A DNA stretch of 45,946 nt, from contig CAJUTW010000006.1 in assembly GCA_910589335.1 (NCBI GenBank), forward strand, positions 1 to 45,946, written 5' to 3'. The notes beneath the pieces were generated by a model. That model did not search any database. It saw nothing but the letters and a program-made list of their open reading frames with translations, and was not told the DNA's origin. This document shows positions 17,532-24,586 of this stretch, piece by piece. The stretch's first letter is position 1. Every line of letters starts with the position of its first letter. The position numbers and the translations under genes are program-made. Source of the stretch: an uncultured Bacilli bacterium. Lineage in GTDB: Bacteria; Bacillota_I; Bacilli_A; RF39; UBA660.

Positions 17532-17621
17532 ATGAAGAAAAAAGATTTGTTAATCTCATTTCTAATATTAATTATCATTTTATTAATAGTCTCTTTAATG
17601 ATTCTATGCATAAAAAAATAG
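17532..17621 (+). CDS. Small hydrophobic peptide, probable type I toxin (locus A)
   Basis: A 29-aa peptide: Lys-rich start MKKKD, about 20 almost purely hydrophobic residues (from LLISF to MILC) and a basic IKK end, so a single membrane-spanning helix. It has a very strong ribosome site that is hairpin-masked, its own promoter and terminator, and a convergent antisense promoter. This is the layout of type I toxins such as TxpA, BsrG or Fst, but the sequence does not match the Fst/Ldr consensus. A paralogue with the same layout is at 28191-28283. Coding status is supported by the site, by paralogy and by hydrophobic pattern kept despite divergent codons; toxicity is inference. Confidence 0.72.
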   Translation: MKKKDLLISFLILIIILLIVSLMILCIKK

Positions 17622-17730
17622 TACTCAATTTACTTACGTAGATTAAGTACTTTACACATTTAATTTGGTAAGTACTCAACTAGGCAAAGTTAAGTATTTC
17701 CCTTTTTTATTTTATGCAAGTTTCCTTGAC
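17611..17730 (-). ncRNA. Antisense (antitoxin) RNA of locus A
   Basis: Predicted RNA of about 120 nt starting near 17730 from a good minus-strand promoter. Its 5' end forms a CAAG-GAAA-CTTG hairpin with a GNRA-type loop. It is complementary to the toxin mRNA 3' UTR and to the last codons, and ends at a terminator made of AGTACTTAAT / ATTGAGTACT (one G-U pair, 17620-17651) followed by ATTTTTTT, which is the complement of the toxin's Lys-Lys codons. The 3'-overlap arrangement is like TxpA/RatA and BsrG/SR4 of Bacillus. Ends are predicted, not measured. Confidence 0.68.
17667..17708 (+). terminator. Terminator of toxin mRNA, locus A
   Basis: AAGTACTCAACT pairs with AGTTAAGTATT (loop AGGCAA, one G-U pair and one mismatch, GG/CC closing outside), then CTTTTTT. 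Confidence 0.7.
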
Positions 17731-17736
17731 ATATTC

Positions 17737-17765
17737 ATAATAACATAAATACACATCATTATCAA
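17737..17765 (-). promoter_or_regulatory. Antisense RNA promoter, locus A
   Basis: Minus strand: TTGATA (17760-17765), 17-nt spacer, TATTAT (17737-17742). Position relative to the conserved 5' hairpin is the same as in locus B. Confidence 0.72.
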
Positions 17766-17797
17766 GTGCTTTGTTACTCACATGTTTACTATCATAA

Positions 17798-17873
17798 TGG
17801 TGTTCAGAAAGGGATTCGAACCCTTAACATTTCCGTCGGAGAGAAATATTTTATCCACTTAGACTATCTGAAC
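17798..17873 (-). tRNA. tRNA-Arg, anticodon CCG, CCA encoded
   Basis: A 76-nt cloverleaf. Acceptor GTTCAGA / TCTGAAC, discriminator A and encoded CCA. Anticodon stem TTTCT/GGAAA with loop CTCCGAC, so anticodon CCG (reads CGG, Arg). T stem AAGGG/CCCTT with loop TTCGAAT; 4-nt variable loop. A20 after GG in the D loop fits arginine identity. The D stem is weak (G-U, U-A, a C-A mismatch, U-A). It begins 14 nt after the lipoprotein stop, so cotranscription is possible, and locus A lies directly downstream. Confidence 0.88.
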
Positions 17874-17887
17874 ATTTAAGAGGTTAA

Positions 17888-18400
17888 TTATTCCTCATCT
17901 TCACATTCTGTTCCAAATTTCTTAGCTAATGTTAACCATTTTTCTACTTTAGCTTTACCATTTTCAATGATATTATCTTCTTCACCTTCTATTTCTAAAA
18001 GTTTTTCAACATCTATTTTATCATAATTTATTGTTATATCACTTATTACTGTAGTATCTCCTCTATCCACCTTAGCATCATAATATTCTAATCCTTCATA
18101 GTTTTCATGAATTTTTTTATAAGCATCTTCATATAAATCTAAACTTTCATCACTTGCAGAAATAACTTTTTCTTCTGAATGTAATATATTTAAATCTTCA
18201 CCAGTATAATAAAGATCATATTTTAATTCAACTTCTACTCCAGAGTTTGCTGATGCTTTTCTGCTACAATGCATCACTTGCATTTTACTAGTATTAACTT
18301 TATGACCATTACTAACTACTTTATTATCATCATCACTACACCCTGTAACTAAAAATAAACTTATCAAAAATATTATTACTATACTAATTTTTTTCATCAT
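17888..18400 (-). CDS. Small lipoprotein, YehR/DUF1307-like
   Basis: A 170-aa lipoprotein anchored outside the membrane. Signal: MMKKIS, hydrophobic core, lipobox LVTGC with the lipidated Cys followed by SDDD. The mature part has VMHCSRKASANSGVEVELKY, then a helical region and ITINYDKIDVEKLL, a layout resembling DUF1307/YehR lipoproteins of unknown function; two further Cys (in MHCSRK and near the C-terminus in GTECEDEE) could form a disulfide. The start at ATG 18398-18400 has GAGGAGG 6 nt before it and overlaps the end of the DUF1003 gene by 17 nt, suggesting translational coupling. Confidence 0.75.
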   Translation of the reverse strand: MMKKISIVIIFLISLFLVTGCSDDDNKVVSNGHKVNTSKMQVMHCSRKASANSGVEVELKYDLYYTGEDLNILHSEEKVISASDESLDLYEDAYKKIHENYEGLEYYDAKVDRGDTTVISDITINYDKIDVEKLLEIEGEEDNIIENGKAKVEKWLTLAKKFGTECEDEE

Positions 18401-18911
18401 TATTTGCCTCCTCAATAAATTTTAAAATCTTTTTCTGATTTTTTAAAAGTAATTCTAAATCATCATGAAGAGATTCTAAAATTAATTCACTTTTTAAATC
18501 AGTTCGATAATCATTTTGATTTCTTAAACTATCTTTTTCAGCCTGTCTATTTTGACTCATCATGATAATTGGTGCTTGTAATGCTGCAATACAAGAAAGA
18601 AGTAAATTAAGTAAAATGAATGGATACTCATCAACTTTAGCATCGCCTTTTAAAAGTACAGTATTTAAAACTATCCAAAAAATTAAAAAAGCACTAAACC
18701 CTAAAATAAACCCCCAAGAACCAGCTATTTCACTTACTTTATCAGCTACTCTATCACCAAAAGTCATTTTTGCTTCTTCTTGTTTATCAACATCAATACT
18801 AATCGGTTGATCTATCAAAAGATCCAATAACTCTTCTTCATCTTTTATATCCATAGAATTATTTTTAAGTAACATTTGAACTATCTCTTTTTTTGTTTTT
18901 CTTTTTTCCAT
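18384..18911 (-). CDS. DUF1003 family membrane protein
   Basis: A 175-aa protein. Residues 50-130 contain the DUF1003 core: FGDRVADKVSEIAGSWGFI, a first membrane helix (LGFSAFLIFWIVLNTVLL), EYPFILLNLLLSCIAALQAP as the second, and IIMMSQNRQAEKD. The N-terminal 45 residues are charged and acidic; the C-terminal 45 form a charged helix, probably cytoplasmic. The biochemical role of DUF1003 is not established. The ATG has GGTG upstream, and an extended -10 box (TGATATAAT at about 18930) is a plausible promoter for this gene plus the lipoprotein. Confidence 0.9.
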   Translation of the reverse strand: MEKRKTKKEIVQMLLKNNSMDIKDEEELLDLLIDQPISIDVDKQEEAKMTFGDRVADKVSEIAGSWGFILGFSAFLIFWIVLNTVLLKGDAKVDEYPFILLNLLLSCIAALQAPIIMMSQNRQAEKDSLRNQNDYRTDLKSELILESLHDDLELLLKNQKKILKFIEEANNDEKN

Positions 18912-18954
18912 TTATCTTCACCATATAAATTATATCATAATATTTTTTTTACTT

Positions 18955-20757
18955 CTACTTTTTTATTTTCACATTAGGTTTTATCTTCTTTTGTAATTTC
19001 TCTAAGCTTGTATTTTTAATATCCACTACTTCCTGAACTGTAATATTTAACTTTAACGCTACTTCCTCTTTCGTAAACTGTTTCTGATAAAATAATATAA
19101 TAACCTTTTGTTCTATAAAAGAAAGAGTTAATATACTTTCAAATAATTCATTACTTATATATTCTCTGTCAACACTATTTTTGGAAACTATAAAATCTAA
19201 CTTAGTTTTTTCATCGTTATTTAACATTTGATTTAAACTTATATCTTTAATTTCTTCAAGATACTTTAAAATTTTATTAAATAATTTACCTCTTATATAA
19301 TTATTCAAATAATTATTAATTTCCTCTAAACTATTACTATTAGTTTTTTCGATAAATTCAAGTATTAATAAATACAATTGACACTTTAATTCTTCTTTTA
19401 CCTCTTGATTAAAAAGTGAGTATGCTTCTAATAAATTATTTAAAATATCTATACAAGATAAATAAACTTTTTCAATAATTAAATTTCTCGTATCACTTAA
19501 ACCACTTTTATAATAACCAATTAATAATAGTAAATCCATATCCTTTGATACATTTTCCATAATTATTTTTTTTATTTGTTCATCATTAATAATTAACTTA
19601 TTAACATTTAAAGTTCCAAAATACCAAATAAAATTTATAGCCTTTTTATAAGAAAAACCATATCCTACTAATTTATTTAAACATTCTTCATCGATTGATA
19701 AATTCTTAGCAATTTTTAAACAAGTATTATAATCTATCTCTTCTAAACTTTTGAATAAATCATTACGTAATTTTATTCTACATTTATAAAGACATTTATT
19801 TACTATTTCATCAGATAAATTATAATCATCCACTCTCATATGACTTAAATAATACATAAAAATTTTATAAGAGCAATTAACTCTTTTTAAAAAATCTATA
19901 AGTTTTTCTCCTTTATAAAAAAACTTTTCATTATCAATATATCTAATTTTATAATAATTTATAGCAGTGATAACAACTTCTTCTTGTGTAAAAGAAGGAT
20001 ATTCTTTCTTTACAAAGCTAATATATGATTTTACAGTTGAATAATTATAATTATTTATTATACAATATTGTCTTAAACTTAGTCCTGCTATTTTATAACT
20101 TCCATTTATCTTTACAGGAGCATTTTCAAAATAAGCTTTCATTTTATCTTTTGCATCATTCTCATCCAAATCTTTAATTTGACGATAAATATAAGGATAA
20201 TCATAACCATTTAACTCACAATATCTTTTTAAAGACATAGCATTATAAAAAAATTTACATCTTGTATCAGTATAATCTTCAATAGCAATAATAACAGCAG
20301 CATCATTTTCTATATCTTTATTATATTTCTTTATTTTTCTAATTCTTGAAAGAATCGTTGAATAATTAAGATCATTTTCTCTACAATAATCTCTTAAATT
20401 TTGACCTTTATAAAAATACTGTGTTTTTCGTGGTGTTTTTTTAAGTAACAGAACAGTCTGTTTAACTAGCTCATCTTTATCTGTAATTTCACTTTTAAGT
20501 TTATTTAATATTGAAAAAGCTGTATTATATGAATATCCATTTAAATTACACCATTCTTTAAAAAGTAGCCCTTCATAATAATAAAAGGTATTCATATTTT
20601 TTAAATAATCTTTTAATGCTTCTAATAAATCATCAACAATTAAATATTTATTCTTGTTTCTAGCAATAAAACTAGTTGCTGTACTATAAGAATAACCCTT
20701 TAAAAGACACCATTCTTTTAAAGGTATATTTGCAATAAAATATTTTACTTTTGCCAT
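18955..20757 (-). CDS. Sigma-70-like protein with six N-terminal tandem repeats
   Basis: A 600-aa protein in two parts. Residues 1-332 are six repeats of about 55 aa, each following the plan FxYxGxxLxxYC...NxYxYSTVxxxI then a charged helix (examples: IPLKEWCLLKGYSYSTATSF, LSLRQYCIINNYNYSTVKSY); repeat 6 has lost the Cys. Each looks like a small helix-turn-helix. Residues about 430-510 resemble sigma region 2 (RNLIIEKVY, then EINNYLNNYIRGKLFN), and residues about 545-595 resemble sigma region 4 (LSFIEQKVIILFYQKQF, TKEEVALKLNITVQEVVDI). It is likely a DNA-binding transcription factor that recruits polymerase; the role and target are unknown. Start ATG 20755-20757 has AGAGGGG; upstream in-frame codons lack a site. 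Confidence 0.72.
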   Translation of the reverse strand: MAKVKYFIANIPLKEWCLLKGYSYSTATSFIARNKNKYLIVDDLLEALKDYLKNMNTFYYYEGLLFKEWCNLNGYSYNTAFSILNKLKSEITDKDELVKQTVLLLKKTPRKTQYFYKGQNLRDYCRENDLNYSTILSRIRKIKKYNKDIENDAAVIIAIEDYTDTRCKFFYNAMSLKRYCELNGYDYPYIYRQIKDLDENDAKDKMKAYFENAPVKINGSYKIAGLSLRQYCIINNYNYSTVKSYISFVKKEYPSFTQEEVVITAINYYKIRYIDNEKFFYKGEKLIDFLKRVNCSYKIFMYYLSHMRVDDYNLSDEIVNKCLYKCRIKLRNDLFKSLEEIDYNTCLKIAKNLSIDEECLNKLVGYGFSYKKAINFIWYFGTLNVNKLIINDEQIKKIIMENVSKDMDLLLLIGYYKSGLSDTRNLIIEKVYLSCIDILNNLLEAYSLFNQEVKEELKCQLYLLILEFIEKTNSNSLEEINNYLNNYIRGKLFNKILKYLEEIKDISLNQMLNNDEKTKLDFIVSKNSVDREYISNELFESILTLSFIEQKVIILFYQKQFTKEEVALKLNITVQEVVDIKNTSLEKLQKKIKPNVKIKK

Positions 20758-20817
20758 AACAACCCCTCTTTTTAATACGCTATTATAACACATTTAACAA
20801 AAAAATAAATATTTTCA

Positions 20818-21681
20818 CTAAATATTTATTTTTAAAAATTCTTTTAATTTTTCTTTATATACTTTCTCTATATCAAAATCCAGTCCATTTAAAAATCCAT
20901 GATAAGTAAAAGGAATTTCTACAACTTCACAATTTTCTTGTAAAAGAGTATTCAAATACTTTACTTCATCTATTAAAAAATCAACACTACCACATATAAT
21001 CAAAGTTCTAGGATAATTAGAAAAGTCTTTTTTTAATAACGGAAATATATTACTATCTTTATAATCTTTTTTATATTTTAATTTATTTTTATAAAACTCT
21101 TCTACATTACTTAAAATACTTTTATTATAATCATCACAATCATTTATAGATAAAAACTTACTTTTACCAAAATATTCACCTGATAACAATGGATAAAAAA
21201 GAATTTGTCCAGCAATTTCTATATAATCTTTATTCATATTATTTATCAAATATAATATAGCTGTTGCTCCTGTTGAATCACCAGCAACAAAAATATTTTC
21301 TTTAGAAATATTATTTTTTAATAATTCTTGATAAATAAATTTAAATGTTTCATATATTTTTTTATATAAATCTAATAAATATAAATTTTTATAATCTTTA
21401 TAATCTATCTCTATAATTAATTGATTATATTCTTTAGCAAATTTTTCTAAATAAAAATTATCTCCTAAAACATTCTTAGTAATATTACTATCCCCTTCAA
21501 TATAAATTAAAATATTATTTAAATTCGATACTTTTTTAGGATAATAAACTTTTAAAGGTAGTAAATCTTGGTCTATAATTATTTTATAATTACTAATATT
21601 TTTTTTAGAAATACTTGGATGTAGAATTTCTCTTATACTTTTATATAAATTACATTTAAAAAATAATTCAGACTCTTTCAT
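20818..21681 (-). CDS. Alpha/beta hydrolase (esterase-like, HSL-type)
   Basis: A 287-aa serine hydrolase, probably cytoplasmic. The nucleophile elbow is GDSTGAT (about residue 137), matching the GDSAGG of the hormone-sensitive-lipase group. The acid is in CGSVDFLIDEV and the His in YHGFLNGLDF near the C-terminus. The oxyanion HGGG motif of the group is not kept; IYIEGDSN stands there instead, which may change activity. The substrate is not predictable. GTGGTGG precedes the ATG. It lies between the sigma-like gene and the acyltransferases. Confidence 0.8.
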   Translation of the reverse strand: MKESELFFKCNLYKSIREILHPSISKKNISNYKIIIDQDLLPLKVYYPKKVSNLNNILIYIEGDSNITKNVLGDNFYLEKFAKEYNQLIIEIDYKDYKNLYLLDLYKKIYETFKFIYQELLKNNISKENIFVAGDSTGATAILYLINNMNKDYIEIAGQILFYPLLSGEYFGKSKFLSINDCDDYNKSILSNVEEFYKNKLKYKKDYKDSNIFPLLKKDFSNYPRTLIICGSVDFLIDEVKYLNTLLQENCEVVEIPFTYHGFLNGLDFDIEKVYKEKLKEFLKINI

Positions 21682-21747
21682 ATTACCACCACTTTTATAA
21701 TAACATAAAAAGAAAACTTACTAATTATAAGCTTTCTTTATTTTACA

Positions 21748-22575
21748 CTATTTACCATTATTATTAAGATTTTCCTTCATTAATTTTTTAATTTCTTCAT
21801 AAAGTCTTTGATTTTCTTTTTCTAAATCACTACCTATTTTAAAACTTTTTCCAATTCTAATTACCAAATTCTTACTTCTAAATTTATATTCTCCTGTTAT
21901 AGCATAAGGGACTAAATAAGAATTTGTCTTACTTGCCATTGATACTGCTCCAAACTTAAAAGGTAAAAGTAAATTAGAAAAATATTCTTCTGTTGTTATA
22001 CGTTTATTTATAATTAAATCTTTTAAAAATTCATCAATCTCAAATATATTATCAATAAATTCATCTTTAGTAATAATTTTTTTTAATAATAAATCTTCTA
22101 AAAAATTATACTGTGATGTTTTATTTTTCTTTAATTTTATTAATGCTTCTTGATAAGGTAAATTATCTTTCAAATATAAATTATAAATTTCTTTAATTTT
22201 TTCTTCTTTTAATCCATTTCTTGTTCCTTCTGGAAAAAGTCCTAAAGCTAAGTTATTATTTAATACTTCTATTGCTTTATTTGTTGCCTTTTCGTCCTTT
22301 TTACTCCTATCAACTGGAATACAACCTACATTTTTAAAAAACCAAGCAAACTTACTCTCAAAATATTCTTTTTTTGCCATAAAATGTAAAACTCTTTTTG
22401 TACTTATAATTACATTACATTGATCCATTAAATGAATATGGTTTCCAACCATTAATATTGATCCCCTATCAGGAATATTTTCTGCTCCAATTATTTTAGG
22501 ATTATACCATAACTTATAAATAATTCCTAAAATAGGTTTTAATATTTTATATAAAAACATTTTTTCCTTCTTCAT
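21748..22575 (-). CDS. PlsC-like 1-acylglycerol-3-phosphate acyltransferase with an inserted segment
   Basis: A membrane-associated acyltransferase of phospholipid synthesis. The catalytic NHIHLMDQ (HX4D) is near residue 48, the GCIPVDRSKKD block follows, and FPEGTRN is near residue 118. Between FPEGTRN and FKFGAVSMASKTNSYLVP this protein has about 80 extra residues (from GLKEEKIKEIYNLYL to ITTEEYFSNLL), helical and charged; the neighbouring paralogue (22588-23166) lacks them. At 275 aa it is longer than the usual 195-240 aa because of this insert. AGGAG precedes the ATG; the gap to the paralogue is 12 nt. Confidence 0.88.
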   Translation of the reverse strand: MKKEKMFLYKILKPILGIIYKLWYNPKIIGAENIPDRGSILMVGNHIHLMDQCNVIISTKRVLHFMAKKEYFESKFAWFFKNVGCIPVDRSKKDEKATNKAIEVLNNNLALGLFPEGTRNGLKEEKIKEIYNLYLKDNLPYQEALIKLKKNKTSQYNFLEDLLLKKIITKDEFIDNIFEIDEFLKDLIINKRITTEEYFSNLLLPFKFGAVSMASKTNSYLVPYAITGEYKFRSKNLVIRIGKSFKIGSDLEKENQRLYEEIKKLMKENLNNNGK

Positions 22576-22587
22576 TTTCTTCTCCTA

Positions 22588-23166
22588 TTAAATATTTTTC
22601 TGAAGATTTTTACTAATTATATGCATTAACTTTTTATTTTCATCATCTAAAGTTTTACTATCTTTAATTTTATAAGGCTTTAAAAACTCTATTTTAATAC
22701 TCTTTTTAAATAATTTATATTTACCAGTAATAGTAAAAGGAACTAAATAAGAATTTGTTTTACTAGCCATTTTCACTGCTCCTATTTTAAAAGACATAAT
22801 AATATCATTACTTCTATTAATTGTTCCTTCTGGAAAAATTCCAATCACATTATTTTTTTCTAAAGTTTTGTAACCTAAACTAAGAGCTTCTTTATCATGA
22901 ATCTTTCTATTTACAGAAATACATCCCATTGCCTTTACTATTGGCTTTGTAATTCCATGAAACAATTCATCTTTACATAAAAAATGAACTTGTCTCTTAT
23001 TAATAGCAATTAACGCTATAGGATCTAGCCATTTAGTATGATTTCCAGCTAAAACTACTCCTCCACTAGAAGGTATATTTTCAATTCCCAAAACAACAGG
23101 TCGAAATAATATTTTAAATAAAAAACTAATAAACGGTCTAATAATTTTATAAAAATACGTATCCAT
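22588..23166 (-). CDS. plsC: PlsC-like 1-acylglycerol-3-phosphate acyltransferase
   Basis: A 192-aa acyltransferase of the PlsC family, adding the second acyl chain in phosphatidic acid synthesis. Motifs in order: NHTKWLDP (HX4D), GCISVNRKIHDKEAL, FPEGTINRSN, and FKIGAVKMASKTNSYLVPF. The N-terminal hydrophobic FISFLFKILFRPVVLG probably attaches it to the membrane. The start is ATG 23164-23166 with GAGG; an in-frame GTG two codons earlier overlaps that site. Which of the two adjacent paralogues is the main enzyme cannot be decided from sequence; this one has the standard length. Confidence 0.88.
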   Translation of the reverse strand: MDTYFYKIIRPFISFLFKILFRPVVLGIENIPSSGGVVLAGNHTKWLDPIALIAINKRQVHFLCKDELFHGITKPIVKAMGCISVNRKIHDKEALSLGYKTLEKNNVIGIFPEGTINRSNDIIMSFKIGAVKMASKTNSYLVPFTITGKYKLFKKSIKIEFLKPYKIKDSKTLDDENKKLMHIISKNLQKNI

Positions 23167-23222
23167 AAACACCTCGTAATGATTATTAAAATAAATATAT
23201 CAAAGAAATACTAAATTAACAA

Positions 23223-23253
23223 TAAAAAAGCATTCAATTATAATAATTGATGC
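23223..23253 (-). terminator. Terminator of the prs-nadD-pncC-nrtR-nadK operon
   Basis: A 10-bp stem GCATCAATTA / TAATTGAATGC with one bulge and a 3-nt loop, then a run of seven T on the minus strand. It overlaps the last codons of the 23234-23776 gene. Confidence 0.85.
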
Positions 23254-23776
23254 TCTTTAAACTTTTTGTTTTAACTTTTTCTTCTTTTCTTATTGTATAA
23301 ACATCCAAATCATTTTCTTGATAATACTGAATACATCTTAAAACTGCAATATCAGAATCAAAATGCTTTTTAAAAATCTCCATTTCTTCATTAGTAAGTT
23401 TAAATAAACTACAAAATCGTTGAACAGAAAAAGAATTCTCCCTTAACATTTTATTGATAATTTCTTCACGGCTTAATATTTTATCAATTGAAATACACCT
23501 TGCTGCATACATATTATAATATCCATAATAATCATCATAATATTCTACTACATCTTCATAACTAGTAACACAACAAAGTTTGATTTCTTGATCTCGAGCA
23601 GGAAAATAACGAAGAGTATCCTCTAAATTTTTACAAAAATGATAACCATTCCCATCATTACCAAACTTTAATTTACCGACTACCCTATAAATTTTTCCTT
23701 CTTTGAATGTAAGACCAATTCTATTTGTCATATTATAATTAAATGCTTTATATCCTTTAATTATCTTATTTTCCAT
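23234..23776 (-). CDS. Hypothetical protein, 180 aa, last gene of the NAD operon
   Basis: Not firmly recognised. The N-terminal half (KGYKAFNYNMTNRIGLTFKE, GNGYHFCKNLEDTLRYF) resembles small domains of the DUF7666 type, in which a GYHFC segment is central; this is a tentative match. The middle has an unusual tyrosine run (EYYDDYYGYYNMYAARC) and the C-terminus is helical and charged. No membrane segment. It follows nadK by 9 nt and ends in the operon terminator, so it is probably coexpressed with NAD genes; whether it has an NAD-related role is unknown. Confidence 0.7.
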   Translation of the reverse strand: MENKIIKGYKAFNYNMTNRIGLTFKEGKIYRVVGKLKFGNDGNGYHFCKNLEDTLRYFPARDQEIKLCCVTSYEDVVEYYDDYYGYYNMYAARCISIDKILSREEIINKMLRENSFSVQRFCSLFKLTNEEMEIFKKHFDSDIAVLRCIQYYQENDLDVYTIRKEEKVKTKSLKSINYYN

Positions 23777-23785
23777 AATAAATGC

Positions 23786-24586
23786 CTACTTTAAAAATTT
23801 CTCATTAATCTTTCTAATAAAATTATAATCTTTTTTTCTAATTATTTTTATTGTTTGCGTCCTCATTGATGTCTCTATTTTTGTAACATTATTATAAAAT
23901 TTATTATCCCCATCAATTGTAACAATCAAATTACCATTATTTCTTTTAGGAACAAGTTTAATAATTTTATTTGATGGAATTATAACAGAATTTGTTAAAC
24001 CATGATAACTTTTATTATTTAAAGGAGCTATTGGAGTAATTTGTAAAGTATTAAAAGTATTATAAACAAAACTACCACCAAAACTAAGATTATATGCAGT
24101 TGAACCAAAAGAAGTTGCTATTAAAATGCCATCTCCTGTATAATGCTCTAAAAATATATCATCTACTAAAATATCTAAACTAGTTGTATTTAAAGCTTCA
24201 TCTCTAATAACAATCTCATTTAAAGAAAACATTTTTGAAGTAGAAGTATTAGTTACAATTAGAACCTCTTGCACACCTATTTCTTCATAAGTATATTCGC
24301 CCCTAGATAGATTAGCTACAAAATCCCCTATTTCATCAACACTAATATCTTGAGCAAAACCTAATGTTCCTGCATTAACCCCAACATAAAAAATTTCATT
24401 ATTAAAATTACAATCCTTTACCATTCTTAAAAACGAGCCATCTCCACCTATGGCTATGCCTAAATCAAAATCATCATCAACTATTTGAAATTTCTTTTTT
24501 TTAAGTACTTCAACCAGTTCTTTAGCAACCTTACGAGATTTTATATTATTATTTATAAATAATTTTACTTTATTTATTTTTTTCAT
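23786..24586 (-). CDS. nadK: NAD kinase
   Basis: Phosphorylates NAD to NADP with ATP or polyphosphate; the last step of the NAD(P) pathway in this operon. GGDGSFLRMV (residues 47-56) holds the catalytic Asp, NAGTLGFAQDI follows, and TGDGILIATSFGSTAYNLSFGG is the second conserved block, with LTNSVIIPS and VTIDGD in the C-terminal beta domain. Length 266 aa is normal for Gram-positive enzymes. The start overlaps the end of nrtR by 17 nt and lacks a strong ribosome site, so translational coupling to nrtR is likely. Confidence 0.96.
   Translation of the reverse strand: MKKINKVKLFINNNIKSRKVAKELVEVLKKKKFQIVDDDFDLGIAIGGDGSFLRMVKDCNFNNEIFYVGVNAGTLGFAQDISVDEIGDFVANLSRGEYTYEEIGVQEVLIVTNTSTSKMFSLNEIVIRDEALNTTSLDILVDDIFLEHYTGDGILIATSFGSTAYNLSFGGSFVYNTFNTLQITPIAPLNNKSYHGLTNSVIIPSNKIIKLVPKRNNGNLIVTIDGDNKFYNNVTKIETSMRTQTIKIIRKKDYNFIRKINEKFLK

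Noticed and set aside
17488..17680. The 14-bp inverted repeat at the ends of locus A as terminal repeats of a miniature transposon
   Set aside because: In locus B the corresponding repeat has a different sequence, there is no target-site duplication, and the conserved 38-nt block lies outside the repeat. RNA pairing explains it better.
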